NCBI GenBank assembly: GCA_016712345.1
Contig: JADJRH010000011.1
Location: forward strand, 2,666,001-2,730,000
Length of the DNA stretch: 64,000 bases
Direction: 5' to 3'
Source: Polyangiaceae bacterium
GTDB taxonomy: Bacteria; Myxococcota_A; Polyangia; Polyangiales; Polyangiaceae
Both the position numbers and the translations under genes were made by a program. Below are positions 1 to 9,009 of this stretch, piece after piece (the stretch's first letter is position 1; each line of letters begins with the position of its first letter). A model generated the notes under the pieces. That model was given only the letters and a program-made list of their open reading frames with translations, was not told the DNA's origin and did no database searches.

Positions 1-215
1 TCCGTTTCCGAAGCCCACAAGGCTGCCGCAAAACGCCTCCCAACAGAAGCCCTTTTTTTCAACAGCAAAACGCCGCCGACGTTTGCCCAACCCACAGACA
101 AAGGTGTACACAGCTTCCAACAACGTTCACCCCAGCTCGCAACTGTGATGATGAAGCGGCACATCACCCACCGAACGGCACCCGCCGCTGCTACTCTGGC
201 CCCGCGTTTTTTCTC

Positions 216-1562
216 ATGCCCGACGAACTGAACCGCACCCCCTCCCTCCCTGACGCGATTGGTCGCTATCAGGTCGCGCGCCTCATCGGTGAAGGCGCCA
301 TGGGACGCGTGCTTCTCGCGCACGATCCGGTGCTCGATCGCGATGTGGCGGTCAAACACCTGCGCGCCGACCTTTCGATCCCCGACGACGTGCGCCGCGG
401 CCTTGTCACACGCATGCGACACGAAGCCCGCGCCGCCGCACGCGTCATGCATCCGCACCTCGTCACGCTTCACGACATGGGCGAAGACGACCGCGTCGGC
501 CTGTACCTTGTTTTCGAATATGTCGAAGGGCCTACGCTCAAACAACGCAGCGCCGAAGGGCCCATGCCCGCGCATGAAGCGGCAAAGCTCGCCGAAGAAC
601 TCGGTTCAGCGCTCACCACCGCGCACGCCGCCGGCATTCTCCACCGCGACATCAAACCCGAAAATGTGATCTTGTCGAAAAAAGGCTCCAAAGTGGCCGA
701 TTTTGGCATCGCCAAAATTCCCGACTCCACGCTCACGCATCAAGGTGGCCTCATGGGTACACCTGCGTACAGCGCGCCGGAAACCTTTCGAACAAGCACT
801 TTTTCGCCCGAAAGTGATCAGTTTTCCCTCGCCGCAACGCTCTACGAAGCCGTGTCCGGCGAGCGCGCGTTTCCCGGCGACGACGCCGTTGCCGTGGCCC
901 AACGCATCTTGCACGAAGCGCCGGAGCCTTTTGCTGCGCGCCTCGGGCTTTCCGCTGCGGTGGATGAAGTGTTCGCTCGGGCGCTCTCCCGCAAGCCGCG
1001 ATCGCGTTTTCCAAGTTGCGAAGATTTTGGGCGCGCTCTCGCTGCGGCGTTGCGACCTGCCCCATCGCCCACGGAAGGCAATGGCACGTCGCATGGCACT
1101 GATCTCCAAAGTCCTTCCAAAAAAGGGGTTGCGTCGTTGTCCAGCGGCCCGCCGTCGGCGCGCGCACCGCGCGCGGCAAACGCTGTTGGGGGCGCTACTG
1201 CAACCGACAACGACGTTCCGAGTGAGCGCAAAAACAGCCACGTCATTCTGGGCATCATTGCCGTGCTCATCACAGGTGTACTCTTGGCGCGGGCCGCGAT
1301 GAAGTCGGCCGAAGACGCAACCGCCGCCCCCACGGCTGGGAGCGCGGTTTTGGCGCCGCCGCCTTCGGCGTCGGCGCCAAGACCGCGCCCCCCCGTTCGG
1401 CCGGTTCCCAAGCCAACGCTCACGGCGACGGCTTCGGTCGCGGCGGGCGCCCCCTCCCCGTCCGCGAGCGCGCCGCCGCCCGACCCTTCGGTTTCAGGAA
1501 CGTCAAGTGCCGAGCCCGCCGGTACCACCACCGCGGCGCCCTCCCCCGACGCCGGCCTGTAG
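216..1562 (+). CDS. Ser/Thr protein kinase with C-terminal membrane anchor
   Basis: Eukaryote-type (Hanks) protein kinase of 448 aa. The glycine-rich loop GEGAMGRV lies at residues 25-32, the ATP-binding lysine in VAVKH at about 47, the catalytic loop HRDIKPEN at 143-150, DFG at 162-164 and the activation-segment end GTPAYSAPE at 181-189, so every catalytic residue is present. After the kinase domain (about 17-280) comes a low-complexity linker, one membrane segment at about 343-361 and a Pro/Ala/Ser-rich tail that would lie outside. This is the usual myxobacterial layout of a cytosolic kinase tethered to the inner membrane. No PASTA or other sensor domain is visible in the tail, so the signal is unknown. 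The ATG follows a T-rich stretch and has no strong Shine-Dalgarno. Family call is firm, substrate unknown. Confidence 0.95.
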   Translation: MPDELNRTPSLPDAIGRYQVARLIGEGAMGRVLLAHDPVLDRDVAVKHLRADLSIPDDVRRGLVTRMRHEARAAARVMHPHLVTLHDMGEDDRVGLYLVFEYVEGPTLKQRSAEGPMPAHEAAKLAEELGSALTTAHAAGILHRDIKPENVILSKKGSKVADFGIAKIPDSTLTHQGGLMGTPAYSAPETFRTSTFSPESDQFSLAATLYEAVSGERAFPGDDAVAVAQRILHEAPEPFAARLGLSAAVDEVFARALSRKPRSRFPSCEDFGRALAAALRPAPSPTEGNGTSHGTDLQSPSKKGVASLSSGPPSARAPRAANAVGGATATDNDVPSERKNSHVILGIIAVLITGVLLARAAMKSAEDATAAPTAGSAVLAPPPSASAPRPRPPVRPVPKPTLTATASVAAGAPSPSASAPPPDPSVSGTSSAEPAGTTTAAPSPDAGL

Positions 1563-1915
1563 ATATTACCCTACACGTGGCCGAAGACGATCGGGAAGCA
1601 TGGGTAGAGAAGGTCTACTGGCGTGGTTGGCTGGAAACGGGTGTTGGTACCCGTGGCGAGGTTAGTGTCATGGAGCGGGAGACGGCTCTCAACGTGCACT
1701 GGTAGACAATGGGAATCTACCCGTCAAACCCCCGCCCCTGCCGCGCGTTTTTTGGGAAGCTTAACCAGCTTGGTAGGCACCCCACTCGTTTCTGACCTTC
1801 CCTACCGAGTCGACCCCAAACACAAAACGTGCCTGACACGGGTCTGGCGTTTTCGTCGCGGCTGCGACCGCCACACAACTCCACCGATAGAACCTGAAGC
1901 GCGATCGCTGGTAGC
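1563..1915. other. Intergenic region, no convincing gene
   Basis: About 350 bases between a kinase gene and a surface-protein gene on the same strand. Open frames here lack recognisable motifs and have poor codon composition. The stretch carries the word GGGTAGA/TCTACCC twice (about 1602 and 1716), which is otherwise absent from the first 15.7 kb. It presumably holds the promoter of the following gene, but I cannot pick out a -35/-10 pair with confidence. Confidence 0.5.
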
Positions 1916-3211
1916 ATGCGCCGCATGCCTCGTTTCAGCCTGCGCCGAGCCATCGCGGCCGCGGTTGTCGCTTCACCCATCGCAGTGTTTGCACCGTCGG
2001 CCTGGGGGCTAGAATCGCTCACCGTAGGAGCCAACCAAACCGTCGTGATCGACGGGTCGGTGAAATACAAAACCGTCACGGTTGAAACCGACGGCGTTCT
2101 CGTCGTGCGAACCATCGCCAGCGGAGGATCCGGGCGAATGACGCTCGCCGCCGAAACCGTGGTGGTGAAAGCGGGTGGACAGATCAGCGCAAGTGCCGCG
2201 GGTCACACCGGAACCACCGCCGACGGGAGCGCACCGCTCTGCTGCGCGGGAGCGGGTGGCAAAGCCGGGCCGGCAATGAGTACACCCGGCGGCGGGGGCG
2301 GAAGCGGCGGCCCAGGCGCCAAAGGGTGCGGGGCGTTGGGTACACAAGTGGGCAGCGGCGGCGATGCGTACATCACAGCATCGGCGGGAAATCCCGGCGC
2401 GGCGGGCGGCGCCGCCACTGTCGGCGGATCGGGAGATGTACCCAACCTCGGTGGGCGCGGCGGCGGTTCGATCACGATCGTTGCGAGCGAAGTTCAGGTC
2501 GACGGCGCGATCTTGGCCGACGGCGCGCCGGGTGTTGTGGCGCTTGGCGTGGGGAGCGGCGGCGGCGCCGGTGGGTACATTTCGATCGCGGCGTACAGCC
2601 TCACGGGCTCCGGTTCGATTTTGGCGCGCGGCGGCAACGGCGCCGTGGGCAAAGTCGCGGCCGGCGGCGGCGGCGGCGGCGGGGTGATTCAACTTTCCGC
2701 AGCGCTCACCGATGCCAACGGTTTTGCGCTTGTCGTCGATGCTGCGGGTGGAACTTCCGGGACGTGTCCCGACGGCGGCGTTGGCAAAGAAGACGTGAAC
2801 ATCGACCCGACGATCGGTTGCACCGATGCCGACGGGGACATGCACACTGCCGAGGCGTGCGGCGGCGATGACTGCGACGACACCGAGCCGTCGGTGTTCA
2901 ACGGCGCGCTCGAAGTGTGCGACGGGCTCGACAACAACTGCGACGGCACCACCGACGGTGAAGAGGAGCTTGTCAAAGATGCGTGCGGCGCAAACGAAGT
3001 GTGCAAAGACGGCGCTTGCGAAGACGAATCAACTGGAACCGGTGGAAGCGGCGGCGGTCAGGGCAACGCGCCCGACTACGTGCAATATCGCGGAGCATGT
3101 TCGGCAGCGCTTGGCGCCGCAGCCGCGCCGAGCGCCGCGGGCGTGAGCGCACTTTTGTTGGCGGCGGCATCGGCTCTTCGAGCGCGCCGCAGGCGACGCA
3201 GCAAACGCTGA
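1916..3211 (+). CDS. Secreted Gly-rich protein with MopE-like acidic motif and MYXO-CTERM-like tail
   Basis: Predicted exported surface protein of 431 aa. It starts with an Arg-rich signal peptide and a cleavage-like ASAWG region near residue 30. A long glycine-rich stretch follows (about 80-270) with beta-helix-like alternation of small and hydrophobic residues. Then comes an acidic module, DADGDMHTAEACGGDDCDD followed by EVCDGLDNNCDG (about 303-345), which matches the calcium/copper-binding-like MopE motif found in many myxobacterial surface proteins. The C-terminus has an Ala/Leu hydrophobic segment after a Cys (GACSAA) and ends in an Arg/Lys run, as in MYXO-CTERM sorting tails. The ATG at 1916 is followed by a second in-frame ATG at 1925, so the start is uncertain by three codons. 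Role unknown; a cell-surface structural role is inferred. Confidence 0.8.
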   Translation: MRRMPRFSLRRAIAAAVVASPIAVFAPSAWGLESLTVGANQTVVIDGSVKYKTVTVETDGVLVVRTIASGGSGRMTLAAETVVVKAGGQISASAAGHTGTTADGSAPLCCAGAGGKAGPAMSTPGGGGGSGGPGAKGCGALGTQVGSGGDAYITASAGNPGAAGGAATVGGSGDVPNLGGRGGGSITIVASEVQVDGAILADGAPGVVALGVGSGGGAGGYISIAAYSLTGSGSILARGGNGAVGKVAAGGGGGGGVIQLSAALTDANGFALVVDAAGGTSGTCPDGGVGKEDVNIDPTIGCTDADGDMHTAEACGGDDCDDTEPSVFNGALEVCDGLDNNCDGTTDGEEELVKDACGANEVCKDGACEDESTGTGGSGGGQGNAPDYVQYRGACSAALGAAAAPSAAGVSALLLAAASALRARRRRRSKR

Positions 3212-3305
3212 ACCAATTGTACACACCGATTGTGTACACATGAGCCAGCTCCCCCCGCGGGGAGCGCAAGCGAACGAAGTGAGCGAGCACCACGCTTGGG
3301 GGGAG

Positions 3306-3326
3306 CGCCGCGCGTGTCGCGCGGCG
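3306..3326. terminator. GC-rich hairpin between convergent genes
   Basis: A perfect 9-bp stem with a 3-base loop (CGCCGCGCG, TGT, CGCGCGGCG) lies between two convergent genes ending at 3211 and 3356. A second weaker pairing, GCTCCCC with GGGGAGC, lies just upstream near 3249. There is no T-tract, so a factor-independent terminator is not certain. Two TGTACA palindromes (3218-3223 and inside GTGTACAC at 3232-3239) sit in the same gap. Confidence 0.35.
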
Positions 3327-3355
3327 GTGGGGGGCACCGGTGAGAAACGGCGCGG

Positions 3356-3742
3356 CTACCAGGAGCCCGGAAAACTTTGACGGGCGGCTTTGCGCGCTGT
3401 GGCCGGATGCATCGGCGGATACGCCTGCACGACTTTTTTGGCGGGGCGCTCCACGCTGATGAGTTTGCTCGTGACGATTTGGCGCTCTTCGCCGTCGGGC
3501 CTTTTGTACGTGAAGTAGATGGCGTCGCCCGGCTCGGGCGCGTTGGCCTGCGGAATGATGCCGCCGTTGGAGTAGATGCGCACCGCGCCGTCCATGCGCA
3601 GCGACAAGGCCATGTGCGCCGTGTGAAAACCGCCGCCGTTGCGATCGCGCACCGCAACGCAGATGCCCTCGCGCACGTGGTATTCGGTGTTGCGCGTGAT
3701 GTACACTTTGTGGATTCGTCGTTCGCTTCCGCTGTAGCTCAT
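3356..3742 (-). CDS. Conserved-looking hypothetical protein
   Basis: Protein of 128 aa beginning MSYSGSERRIHKVYITRNTE when the ATG at 3742 is used. A start 30 codons further upstream is possible, but that extension would run through a perfect inverted repeat, so I reject it. The protein is beta-rich with balanced charge, including the stretch YHVREGICVAVRDRNGG, and has no signal peptide or membrane segment. It looks like a small soluble cytosolic protein. I do not recognise the family. It is convergent with the surface-protein gene upstream and divergent from the gene at 3962. Confidence 0.6.
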   Translation of the reverse strand: MSYSGSERRIHKVYITRNTEYHVREGICVAVRDRNGGGFHTAHMALSLRMDGAVRIYSNGGIIPQANAPEPGDAIYFTYKRPDGEERQIVTSKLISVERPAKKVVQAYPPMHPATARKAARQSFPGSW

Positions 3743-3808
3743 GCGTTCGGCTCCCAGATCGAACGATTGCAGCTCGCGAACGCGGGGGCCAAATTCCGGG
3801 CACGTGCC

Positions 3809-3852
3809 GACAGCCAGACGCCTAGCCGTCAACAGCTAGGCGTCTGGCTGTC
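3809..3852. repeat. Perfect 18-bp inverted repeat with 8-base loop
   Basis: The arms at 3809-3826 and 3835-3852 are exact reverse complements, separated by CGTCAACA. The element lies in the divergent gap between the genes starting at 3742 and 3962, so it could be an operator or a cruciform-forming repeat. Its core word CCAGACGCCTAGC occurs again at about 60891-60903, just upstream of another gene, which suggests a dispersed repeat family. Confidence 0.75.
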
Positions 3853-3961
3853 GAGACGGCGCCGAAACGGGAGTCACAGAACGATTGTGCGCGCCAACTT
3901 CTTCGCAAGCGTTGCAGCCGACTTTTCCGTTTGCGAACCGAACAGCCACGATCGCATCACG

Positions 3962-4399
3962 ATGAGAAACGATGTGCGACCCGAGCGACCCGGGCTCGCA
4001 AAAACGCGCGGTCACAGGCTTTTTGTGCGCCGCGCCGTGGAGCTTTGGGCGTCGGTGCCGGGCGCCGTTGCCGAACTTGTTCGAGGTGCCGACGTGGTGA
4101 GCGAAGGGGCCACGCGAACCGAAGTGGACGGGCGCGCTTATTACGGGTCCACACATTTGCTTTTTAGGCCTTCGGCCCAATTTGCGGCGTCCCCTTCTGA
4201 ACTGTGCGCGCGACTGGCGCAGGATCCTCATTTTCGACTTCACGTGCTGCGCGTTGCCGTGCGTGAAGCGAGCCATCGAGCGGGTGCGCCGATAGGATCT
4301 GTGTCGGCGGAGATCGCCTTTCGCGAGGTGCCGAGCGGAGCGCTTGTCACAATCGACCTGTCGGCGTCGGTGGAAACAGCGGACGTGCAGACGGGATAA
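3962..4399 (+). CDS. Hypothetical protein
   Basis: Protein of 145 aa when the ATG at 3962 is taken; the frame stays open further upstream, but that part overlaps the opposite-strand gene ending at 3356 and the inverted repeat. The C-terminal half (HVLRVAVREASHRAGAPIGSVSAEIAFREV onward, here split for length) alternates hydrophobic and polar residues as in a beta-sheet domain. No signal peptide or membrane segment is seen and I do not recognise the family. It lies about 70 bases upstream of the MerR/TPR gene in the same direction and could share its promoter. Confidence 0.5.
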   Translation: MRNDVRPERPGLAKTRGHRLFVRRAVELWASVPGAVAELVRGADVVSEGATRTEVDGRAYYGSTHLLFRPSAQFAASPSELCARLAQDPHFRLHVLRVAVREASHRAGAPIGSVSAEIAFREVPSGALVTIDLSASVETADVQTG

Positions 4400-4467
4400 A
4401 GAAATGGATGCGCTCGCGCGCGGCGTTGTATTAGGACCGCCGTCGTCTGCGAGGCACGCCGCACGTG

Positions 4468-5487
4468 ATGAAAACGAAGGATCAGTCCGGCACGAACGAC
4501 ACCGGGAAGGTGATTCACGTCATCTTTGGCCCCGGCGGCGGACGTGTTTCGACGCCTCCTTCCGCCGCCGCACAAGAACGGGATGAGCCGCCGCAACTCG
4601 CGAGCGCGCCGGGCCGCGAGCCTGTTACCGAAACGTTCACGGCGAGCGAAGTGACGAAGCTCCTTGGGCTGTCGCCCACCAAGCTGCGCGCGTTGGATCG
4701 GGCCGGCGTGGTGGTGCCCACGGCGCTCAAAGGCAAGCGGCGTGCGTACACATTCCCGGATGTGATTGCGCTGCGCGCGGCGCGCGATCTTTTCGACAAG
4801 CGCGTGAAGCTCCGGGAGGTGCTTGACGCCGTTCAAAACTTGAAGCGCGCGTTGCCCAAAGTGACGCGTCCGCTCGCCGAGCTGCGCGTGGTGTCCGATG
4901 GGCGCCGCATGGTGGTGAAGGGCGCGGCCGGTCCGTTTGAACCGGCGACGGGGCAGATGTTGCTCGACTTCGACGTGAAAGATCTTCGCGACGATGTGGT
5001 GCGCGTTCTCAAGCCGAGCATCACAAGTGAGCGCGCGAAGACGGCGTACGATGTGTACACACAGGCGAGCCGGCTTGATGAAGACCCGGCGACAATGGAC
5101 GAGGCCGAGGCGCTGTATCGCAAAGCGGTTGAACTCGATCCGTCGCTGGCGATTGCGTACACAAACTTGGGCAACGTGTGTTTTCGCCGCGGCGACGAAG
5201 CTGCGGCCGAAGCTCTGTACCGGCGCGCGTTGACGATCGATGCGACTCAGCCCGAAGCGCAATACAACCTGGGCTACGTGATGTTGGAGCGCGGTCAGGC
5301 GCGCGAGGCCATCGAGTTTTTTAAGGGGGCGCTGAAGAGCGATCCACGTTTCGCCGACGCGTATTTCAACTTGGCCATGGCGTACGAACAGGTTGAAGAG
5401 CCGGCCAAGGCACGGCCTTGTTGGCGCAAATATCTGGAGATTGAACCCACAGGCACGTGGGCCGAAATCGCCCGCCGCCATTTGTGA
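4468..5487 (+). CDS. MerR-type DNA-binding domain fused to TPR repeats
   Basis: Cytosolic protein of about 339 aa. Residues about 57-110 form a MerR-like winged helix (FTASEVTKLLGLSPTKLRAL, then a wing around KGKRRAYTFPDV). The C-terminal half holds at least three tetratricopeptide repeats, with signatures such as AYTNLGNVCFRRGDEAAAEA and AQYNLGYVMLERGQAREAIE. The pairing suggests a transcription regulator that docks to a partner protein through its TPR part, a layout common in myxobacteria. No metal- or ligand-binding cysteines typical of classic MerR effector domains are present. A GTG at 4465 directly precedes the chosen ATG. Confidence 0.85.
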   Translation: MKTKDQSGTNDTGKVIHVIFGPGGGRVSTPPSAAAQERDEPPQLASAPGREPVTETFTASEVTKLLGLSPTKLRALDRAGVVVPTALKGKRRAYTFPDVIALRAARDLFDKRVKLREVLDAVQNLKRALPKVTRPLAELRVVSDGRRMVVKGAAGPFEPATGQMLLDFDVKDLRDDVVRVLKPSITSERAKTAYDVYTQASRLDEDPATMDEAEALYRKAVELDPSLAIAYTNLGNVCFRRGDEAAAEALYRRALTIDATQPEAQYNLGYVMLERGQAREAIEFFKGALKSDPRFADAYFNLAMAYEQVEEPAKARPCWRKYLEIEPTGTWAEIARRHL

Positions 5488-5592
5488 GCGAGTCCGTGGT
5501 GAAGAGACGTCGCGAGCATCGAAGCGCGTCCGGTCGTTGCGGGGCGGAGCCCGACTGGACCGGTGCATGAGGTCGCGGGCATACTGCACCGT

Positions 5593-6624
5593 ATGAGTTT
5601 TGGTGGTCCGCCTCCCGGCGGCTTCGGTGGTCCCCCTCCCGACGGAGGTTTTGGCGGCGGTCAGGGCGGGTTCGGCGGCGCGCCGGGTGGCCCGGGTGGC
5701 TTCGGCGGCGCACCCCCCGGTGGAGGATTTGGAGGCCCGCCCGGTGGTCCCGGCGGCTTCGGCGGCCCGCCCGGTGGTCCCATGGGCGGACCGTTTGGCC
5801 CACCGCCGCCCGGTGCCGGACCCTTCGGCGGCGGACCATTCGCCCCGGCTCCCCAACCGCCCAAAAGCGGATCGAGCCTGCCGCTGATTTTGGGGATCGG
5901 CTGCGGCGGCCTCGCCCTCGTGGCGATCATCGGCACGGTCGTCGGCTTCGTGTTCATGAGCAGGCCGGCGCCGCCCCCGCCGCCGATTTCGGTTTCGCCG
6001 CCGCCGGTTGCCCCGTCGCCGGCAACGCCGTCCATTCCCACCGGCGATCTCAAAGCCGAACTGCGTGATCTCACCCCCATCAAAAGCAAGTTTGGCAAGA
6101 GCCAACGCTTCGTTGCGGAGATCGCAAACACCGGCGCCGGCGAAATTGGCTATCCCGCCGCCAAAGTCACGTTCTACGACGCAGCCAACACCGCCGTTGA
6201 CAGCGGAACCTGCGCGTCGATCGTGCGTGTACTCCCGGCGGGCGACAAGGTTCCGTGCGGGTTCTCCATCTTCAAAGGCCTTGATTGGAAAACGTACAAG
6301 GTCGACCTCATTCCGTTTTCGCCCACGTACCGCGGCCAACTCGCCGAGATCGAAATCACCGACCTCAAATTCACCGAAAAGCGCGGCTACAAACCCGACA
6401 CGCTTGACGGAAAACTTCGCAATAAGAGCGCCTTCAAAGCCAAAAGTGTGTGGGCCATCGTTACGCTTTACGACGAACAAAAGCGCATTGTGGGTACCGA
6501 CAACGCGCTTGTCGCCGGCAACGATCTCGACCCCGGCCAAGCCGGCTTGTTCTCGGCCAAGGTGTACGAAACGGCGGCAACCCCCGCGAGCTACCGCGTG
6601 GTGGCGGTGGGCTACAGCGAATAG
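5593..6624 (+). CDS. Membrane protein with Gly/Pro-rich N-terminus and FxLYD-like domains
   Basis: Protein of 343 aa using the ATG at 5593, which begins the GGPPPGGFGGPP-type low-complexity region; an upstream start adds ten unsupported residues. The first ~95 residues are almost all Gly, Pro, Phe and Ala. One membrane segment follows (about 99-125, LPLILGIGCGGLALVAIIG). The remainder would be extracytoplasmic and looks like two FxLYD-type beta-sandwich domains: each has a pattern of VxxxNxSxxxxxxVxVTxYD followed by a GD.LDPGQ-type turn, ending in the second with VTLYDEQKRIVGTDNALV. FxLYD domains are common in exported proteins but have no single function. The proline/glycine cytoplasmic tail may bind partner proteins. 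Confidence 0.75.
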   Translation: MSFGGPPPGGFGGPPPDGGFGGGQGGFGGAPGGPGGFGGAPPGGGFGGPPGGPGGFGGPPGGPMGGPFGPPPPGAGPFGGGPFAPAPQPPKSGSSLPLILGIGCGGLALVAIIGTVVGFVFMSRPAPPPPPISVSPPPVAPSPATPSIPTGDLKAELRDLTPIKSKFGKSQRFVAEIANTGAGEIGYPAAKVTFYDAANTAVDSGTCASIVRVLPAGDKVPCGFSIFKGLDWKTYKVDLIPFSPTYRGQLAEIEITDLKFTEKRGYKPDTLDGKLRNKSAFKAKSVWAIVTLYDEQKRIVGTDNALVAGNDLDPGQAGLFSAKVYETAATPASYRVVAVGYSE

Positions 6625-6719
6625 GCACCGGCGAGCCCACCCACCCGCACTAAAAAAACACGCCGGCAACGTACATTTCGTCGCGGCCGATCGAGCACGG
6701 TGCGTGTAAGCTGCGCGCC

Positions 6720-8930
6720 GTGTCAGCTCCCCTCTCACAAGATCTCGCAGCAAAAATTGTCGATGTGCTCACGCAGCGCGGCCACGTGCTCTTGAGCAAA
6801 GGTGGCCGCCCGGCGCTCGTTCGTGAAACCGCGGAGCGCATGAACGACACGCTCGCGACAATCATGGGAAAACTGCCACCGCCAGGCATTGTTGAAAACG
6901 AGGTCACAAGCACCTTCGGCGATGACGCGCTCGACGAAACGGTCGAAGAGATGGTCGAAGACGTCACGGCGTCGCTCATGGATGCCGACCACGTCGAAGA
7001 CGTTTTCAGCGACGACGCGGTGATTCGGCGCGACGTCTTTCGGGTCGTCAAAGAAACGCTTCTGTCGGCGGATCGCGTGTGGGCAGAAACCGAAGAAGCC
7101 GATGTCGAAGTTTTGTTGGAGTCGCTCGGTTACGTCGCCGCCAAAGCCGCTCAGCGCGCGGCCAGCCACGTGATCGAATCGGCGCTTGAAAAAGCGGCCA
7201 AATCATCCCAAGCCCGCCTCCAAAAATATTCGCCGGCCACCAAAACGGCTGTGTTTCGAGCTGCGTTTGCAACTCCCGACGGCCGCATGGAGCTTGAAGA
7301 AAACATCGCCGACGAGCTGGCAAACCTCGTTGAAGAGGGAAAAGTGTCGCTCCCCACGCTCGAAAAGCGCTTGCCGCTCGGCCGAGCCACCACATCGGCG
7401 GAGCGAGCCGCCGCCCGCGCGCGCCTTGATTCCGCGGCCAACAAGCTTCTGGCGCGGAGCGGTTGCACGTCGAGTTGGGAGTACGTGGGCGACAGCATGA
7501 TCTCGCTGCTTCTCGTGCCCATGTCTGACCAAGATCCGAGTGCGATTGTGCCCTTCGTGGAGGCATTCGGTCGTGAAGTGCTGCTCGCTTTTGCGCGCCC
7601 CACGGCTCGCGACACAGTGACTTCTTCAGGCCTCGACGCGTGGCTTCGGCTCGCTCGGTCAGAACCGCCGCCCCCTCCCAAGGCAGCCGCGAAAAAGCCC
7701 GTTGCTGAAAAAGCGCCCGCCGCTGAAAAAGCTTCGGTCAAAAAAGAGAAAAAAGAAAAACCGCCGGCCGTCGCGCCCCAAAAACCGGTGGAACCCGCTG
7801 CCGAGCTGGCGCCTGAAAAAGACGGCGGTGAACGCAAGCCGGGAAAAGTGGGCAAATCCGCGCGCGAACCAAAGAGTCAGGCAAAACCCGCTTCAAAAAA
7901 AAACAATGACGGCGGCTCCGACGGCCCGACAGAAGCAACGCTCGCGCCCCTCAAAAAGAAGCTCGAAAGCGCCGATCTCAAACCGCTGAAAAAGGTGGTT
8001 GAGCCGCCGGTGGAAAAGCCGTCTCCCAAACAGGGCCTCAGCCGCGTTGCGGCCGAGGACGCTCCTGAGCAGGCACACGGCTCCAAGGCCGCCGAGGACG
8101 CTCGGCTCGAAAAGCGGCTCGCAAAACAGGCAGCGATTGAAAAGCGGTTGGCGAAACAGGAAGCCGCGGAGAAAAAAGCGGCCGAAGAGAAGGCCGCGGA
8201 GAAAAAGGCGGCCAGGCGCGCCCAGATCAGACGAGCCGCACAGGCTAGAGCGCTGGCCAAGAAGCTCGCCGCCGAACGCGATCAAGGAAAGCGGCCCGGG
8301 AAACAGGCGGCCGCCGAAAAGCGGTCGGCCAAAAAGGCAGCGATTGAAAAGCGCCTCGCCAAACAAGCCGCCGCAGAAAAAAAGGCCGCCGCCAAACGCG
8401 CGGCCAGCAAAAAAGCCGCAGAAAAAAAGGCTCTCGCGAAGCGAGCAGCGGCCGACAGGCTTCTCCAAAAGCGGTTGGCCAAACAAGCGAGCATCGAGAA
8501 ACGTCTCGCCAAACAAGCCGCCGCGGAGAAAAACGCGGCCAATCGAAAGACGCTGGCGAAAAAGCTCGCCGCTCAGAAAAAGCTCGAAAAACAGCTCGCG
8601 AAAGAAAAAGAACGTCAGCGAAAGCTCGCGGGGCAAGCCGCCGCGGCTGAAAAAGCGCTCGCCAAAAAACTCGCGGCCCAGCGCGCGTTCGAAAAGAAAT
8701 TGGCCAAAGACGCCGCGCGTCAAAAACGCCTCGCCGAGCGAGCCCAGGCAGCCCTCCGCCGCGCGCAGGCCCTCGCGAAAACGGGTGTCGTCGCCGCAAA
8801 GGTGCCGCGAAACAAGCCCGCGCGGAAAAAGGTTGTACGGCCTCGCAAAGCTGCGGCTCGCGCCAAGCCCGCACGAAACAAGCCGGTTCGAGCGCGCGCG
8901 GCCAGCAAAAAAACCTCCCGCCGCCGCTGA
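6720..8930 (+). CDS. Protein with folded acidic N-terminal domain and histone-H1-like Lys/Ala tail
   Basis: GTG-initiated protein of 736 aa. Residues 1 to about 320 look globular and are acidic in parts (DETVEEMVEDVTASLMDADHVEDV), with amphipathic helices but no family I recognise. From about 330 to the end the sequence becomes Pro/Ala/Lys-rich and then nearly pure Lys/Ala/Arg/Glu/Leu, built on repeated units of the type KRLAKQAAxEK, ending in an Arg/Lys/Pro segment PARKKVVRPRKAAARAK. Such tails bind DNA or RNA nonspecifically in histone-H1-like bacterial proteins, and could form a long helix. DNA binding is therefore inferred, not shown. The repetitive DNA also produces long shadow frames on other strands, which I discounted. 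Confidence 0.75.
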   Translation: MSAPLSQDLAAKIVDVLTQRGHVLLSKGGRPALVRETAERMNDTLATIMGKLPPPGIVENEVTSTFGDDALDETVEEMVEDVTASLMDADHVEDVFSDDAVIRRDVFRVVKETLLSADRVWAETEEADVEVLLESLGYVAAKAAQRAASHVIESALEKAAKSSQARLQKYSPATKTAVFRAAFATPDGRMELEENIADELANLVEEGKVSLPTLEKRLPLGRATTSAERAAARARLDSAANKLLARSGCTSSWEYVGDSMISLLLVPMSDQDPSAIVPFVEAFGREVLLAFARPTARDTVTSSGLDAWLRLARSEPPPPPKAAAKKPVAEKAPAAEKASVKKEKKEKPPAVAPQKPVEPAAELAPEKDGGERKPGKVGKSAREPKSQAKPASKKNNDGGSDGPTEATLAPLKKKLESADLKPLKKVVEPPVEKPSPKQGLSRVAAEDAPEQAHGSKAAEDARLEKRLAKQAAIEKRLAKQEAAEKKAAEEKAAEKKAARRAQIRRAAQARALAKKLAAERDQGKRPGKQAAAEKRSAKKAAIEKRLAKQAAAEKKAAAKRAASKKAAEKKALAKRAAADRLLQKRLAKQASIEKRLAKQAAAEKNAANRKTLAKKLAAQKKLEKQLAKEKERQRKLAGQAAAAEKALAKKLAAQRAFEKKLAKDAARQKRLAERAQAALRRAQALAKTGVVAAKVPRNKPARKKVVRPRKAAARAKPARNKPVRARAASKKTSRRR

Positions 8931-9009
8931 CGGTTTCCATTCACCTGTTGCGCAATGTGTACCCGCGCCGCCCGGAGGCACTTGCGCAACTTGCGCGAAC
9001 AACGCCCCG

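Noticed and set aside
1..215. Promoter or partial gene at the left edge
   Set aside because: No frame crosses the edge convincingly; one GTGTACAC at 104-111 is the only notable word.
1623..2012. A 129-codon plus-strand frame in the first gap
   Set aside because: Weak codon composition, no motif and overlaps the start of the surface-protein gene.
4240..6753. An 837-codon open frame on the minus strand
   Set aside because: It overlaps three well-supported plus-strand genes, has no motifs and is Arg/Ala-rich, as expected for a shadow of GC-rich coding DNA.
7999..9009. Upstream extension of the hypothetical gene at 9010
   Set aside because: This part is a shadow of the Lys/Ala-rich gene, dominated by Arg/Pro/Lys; a start near 9010 is more plausible.
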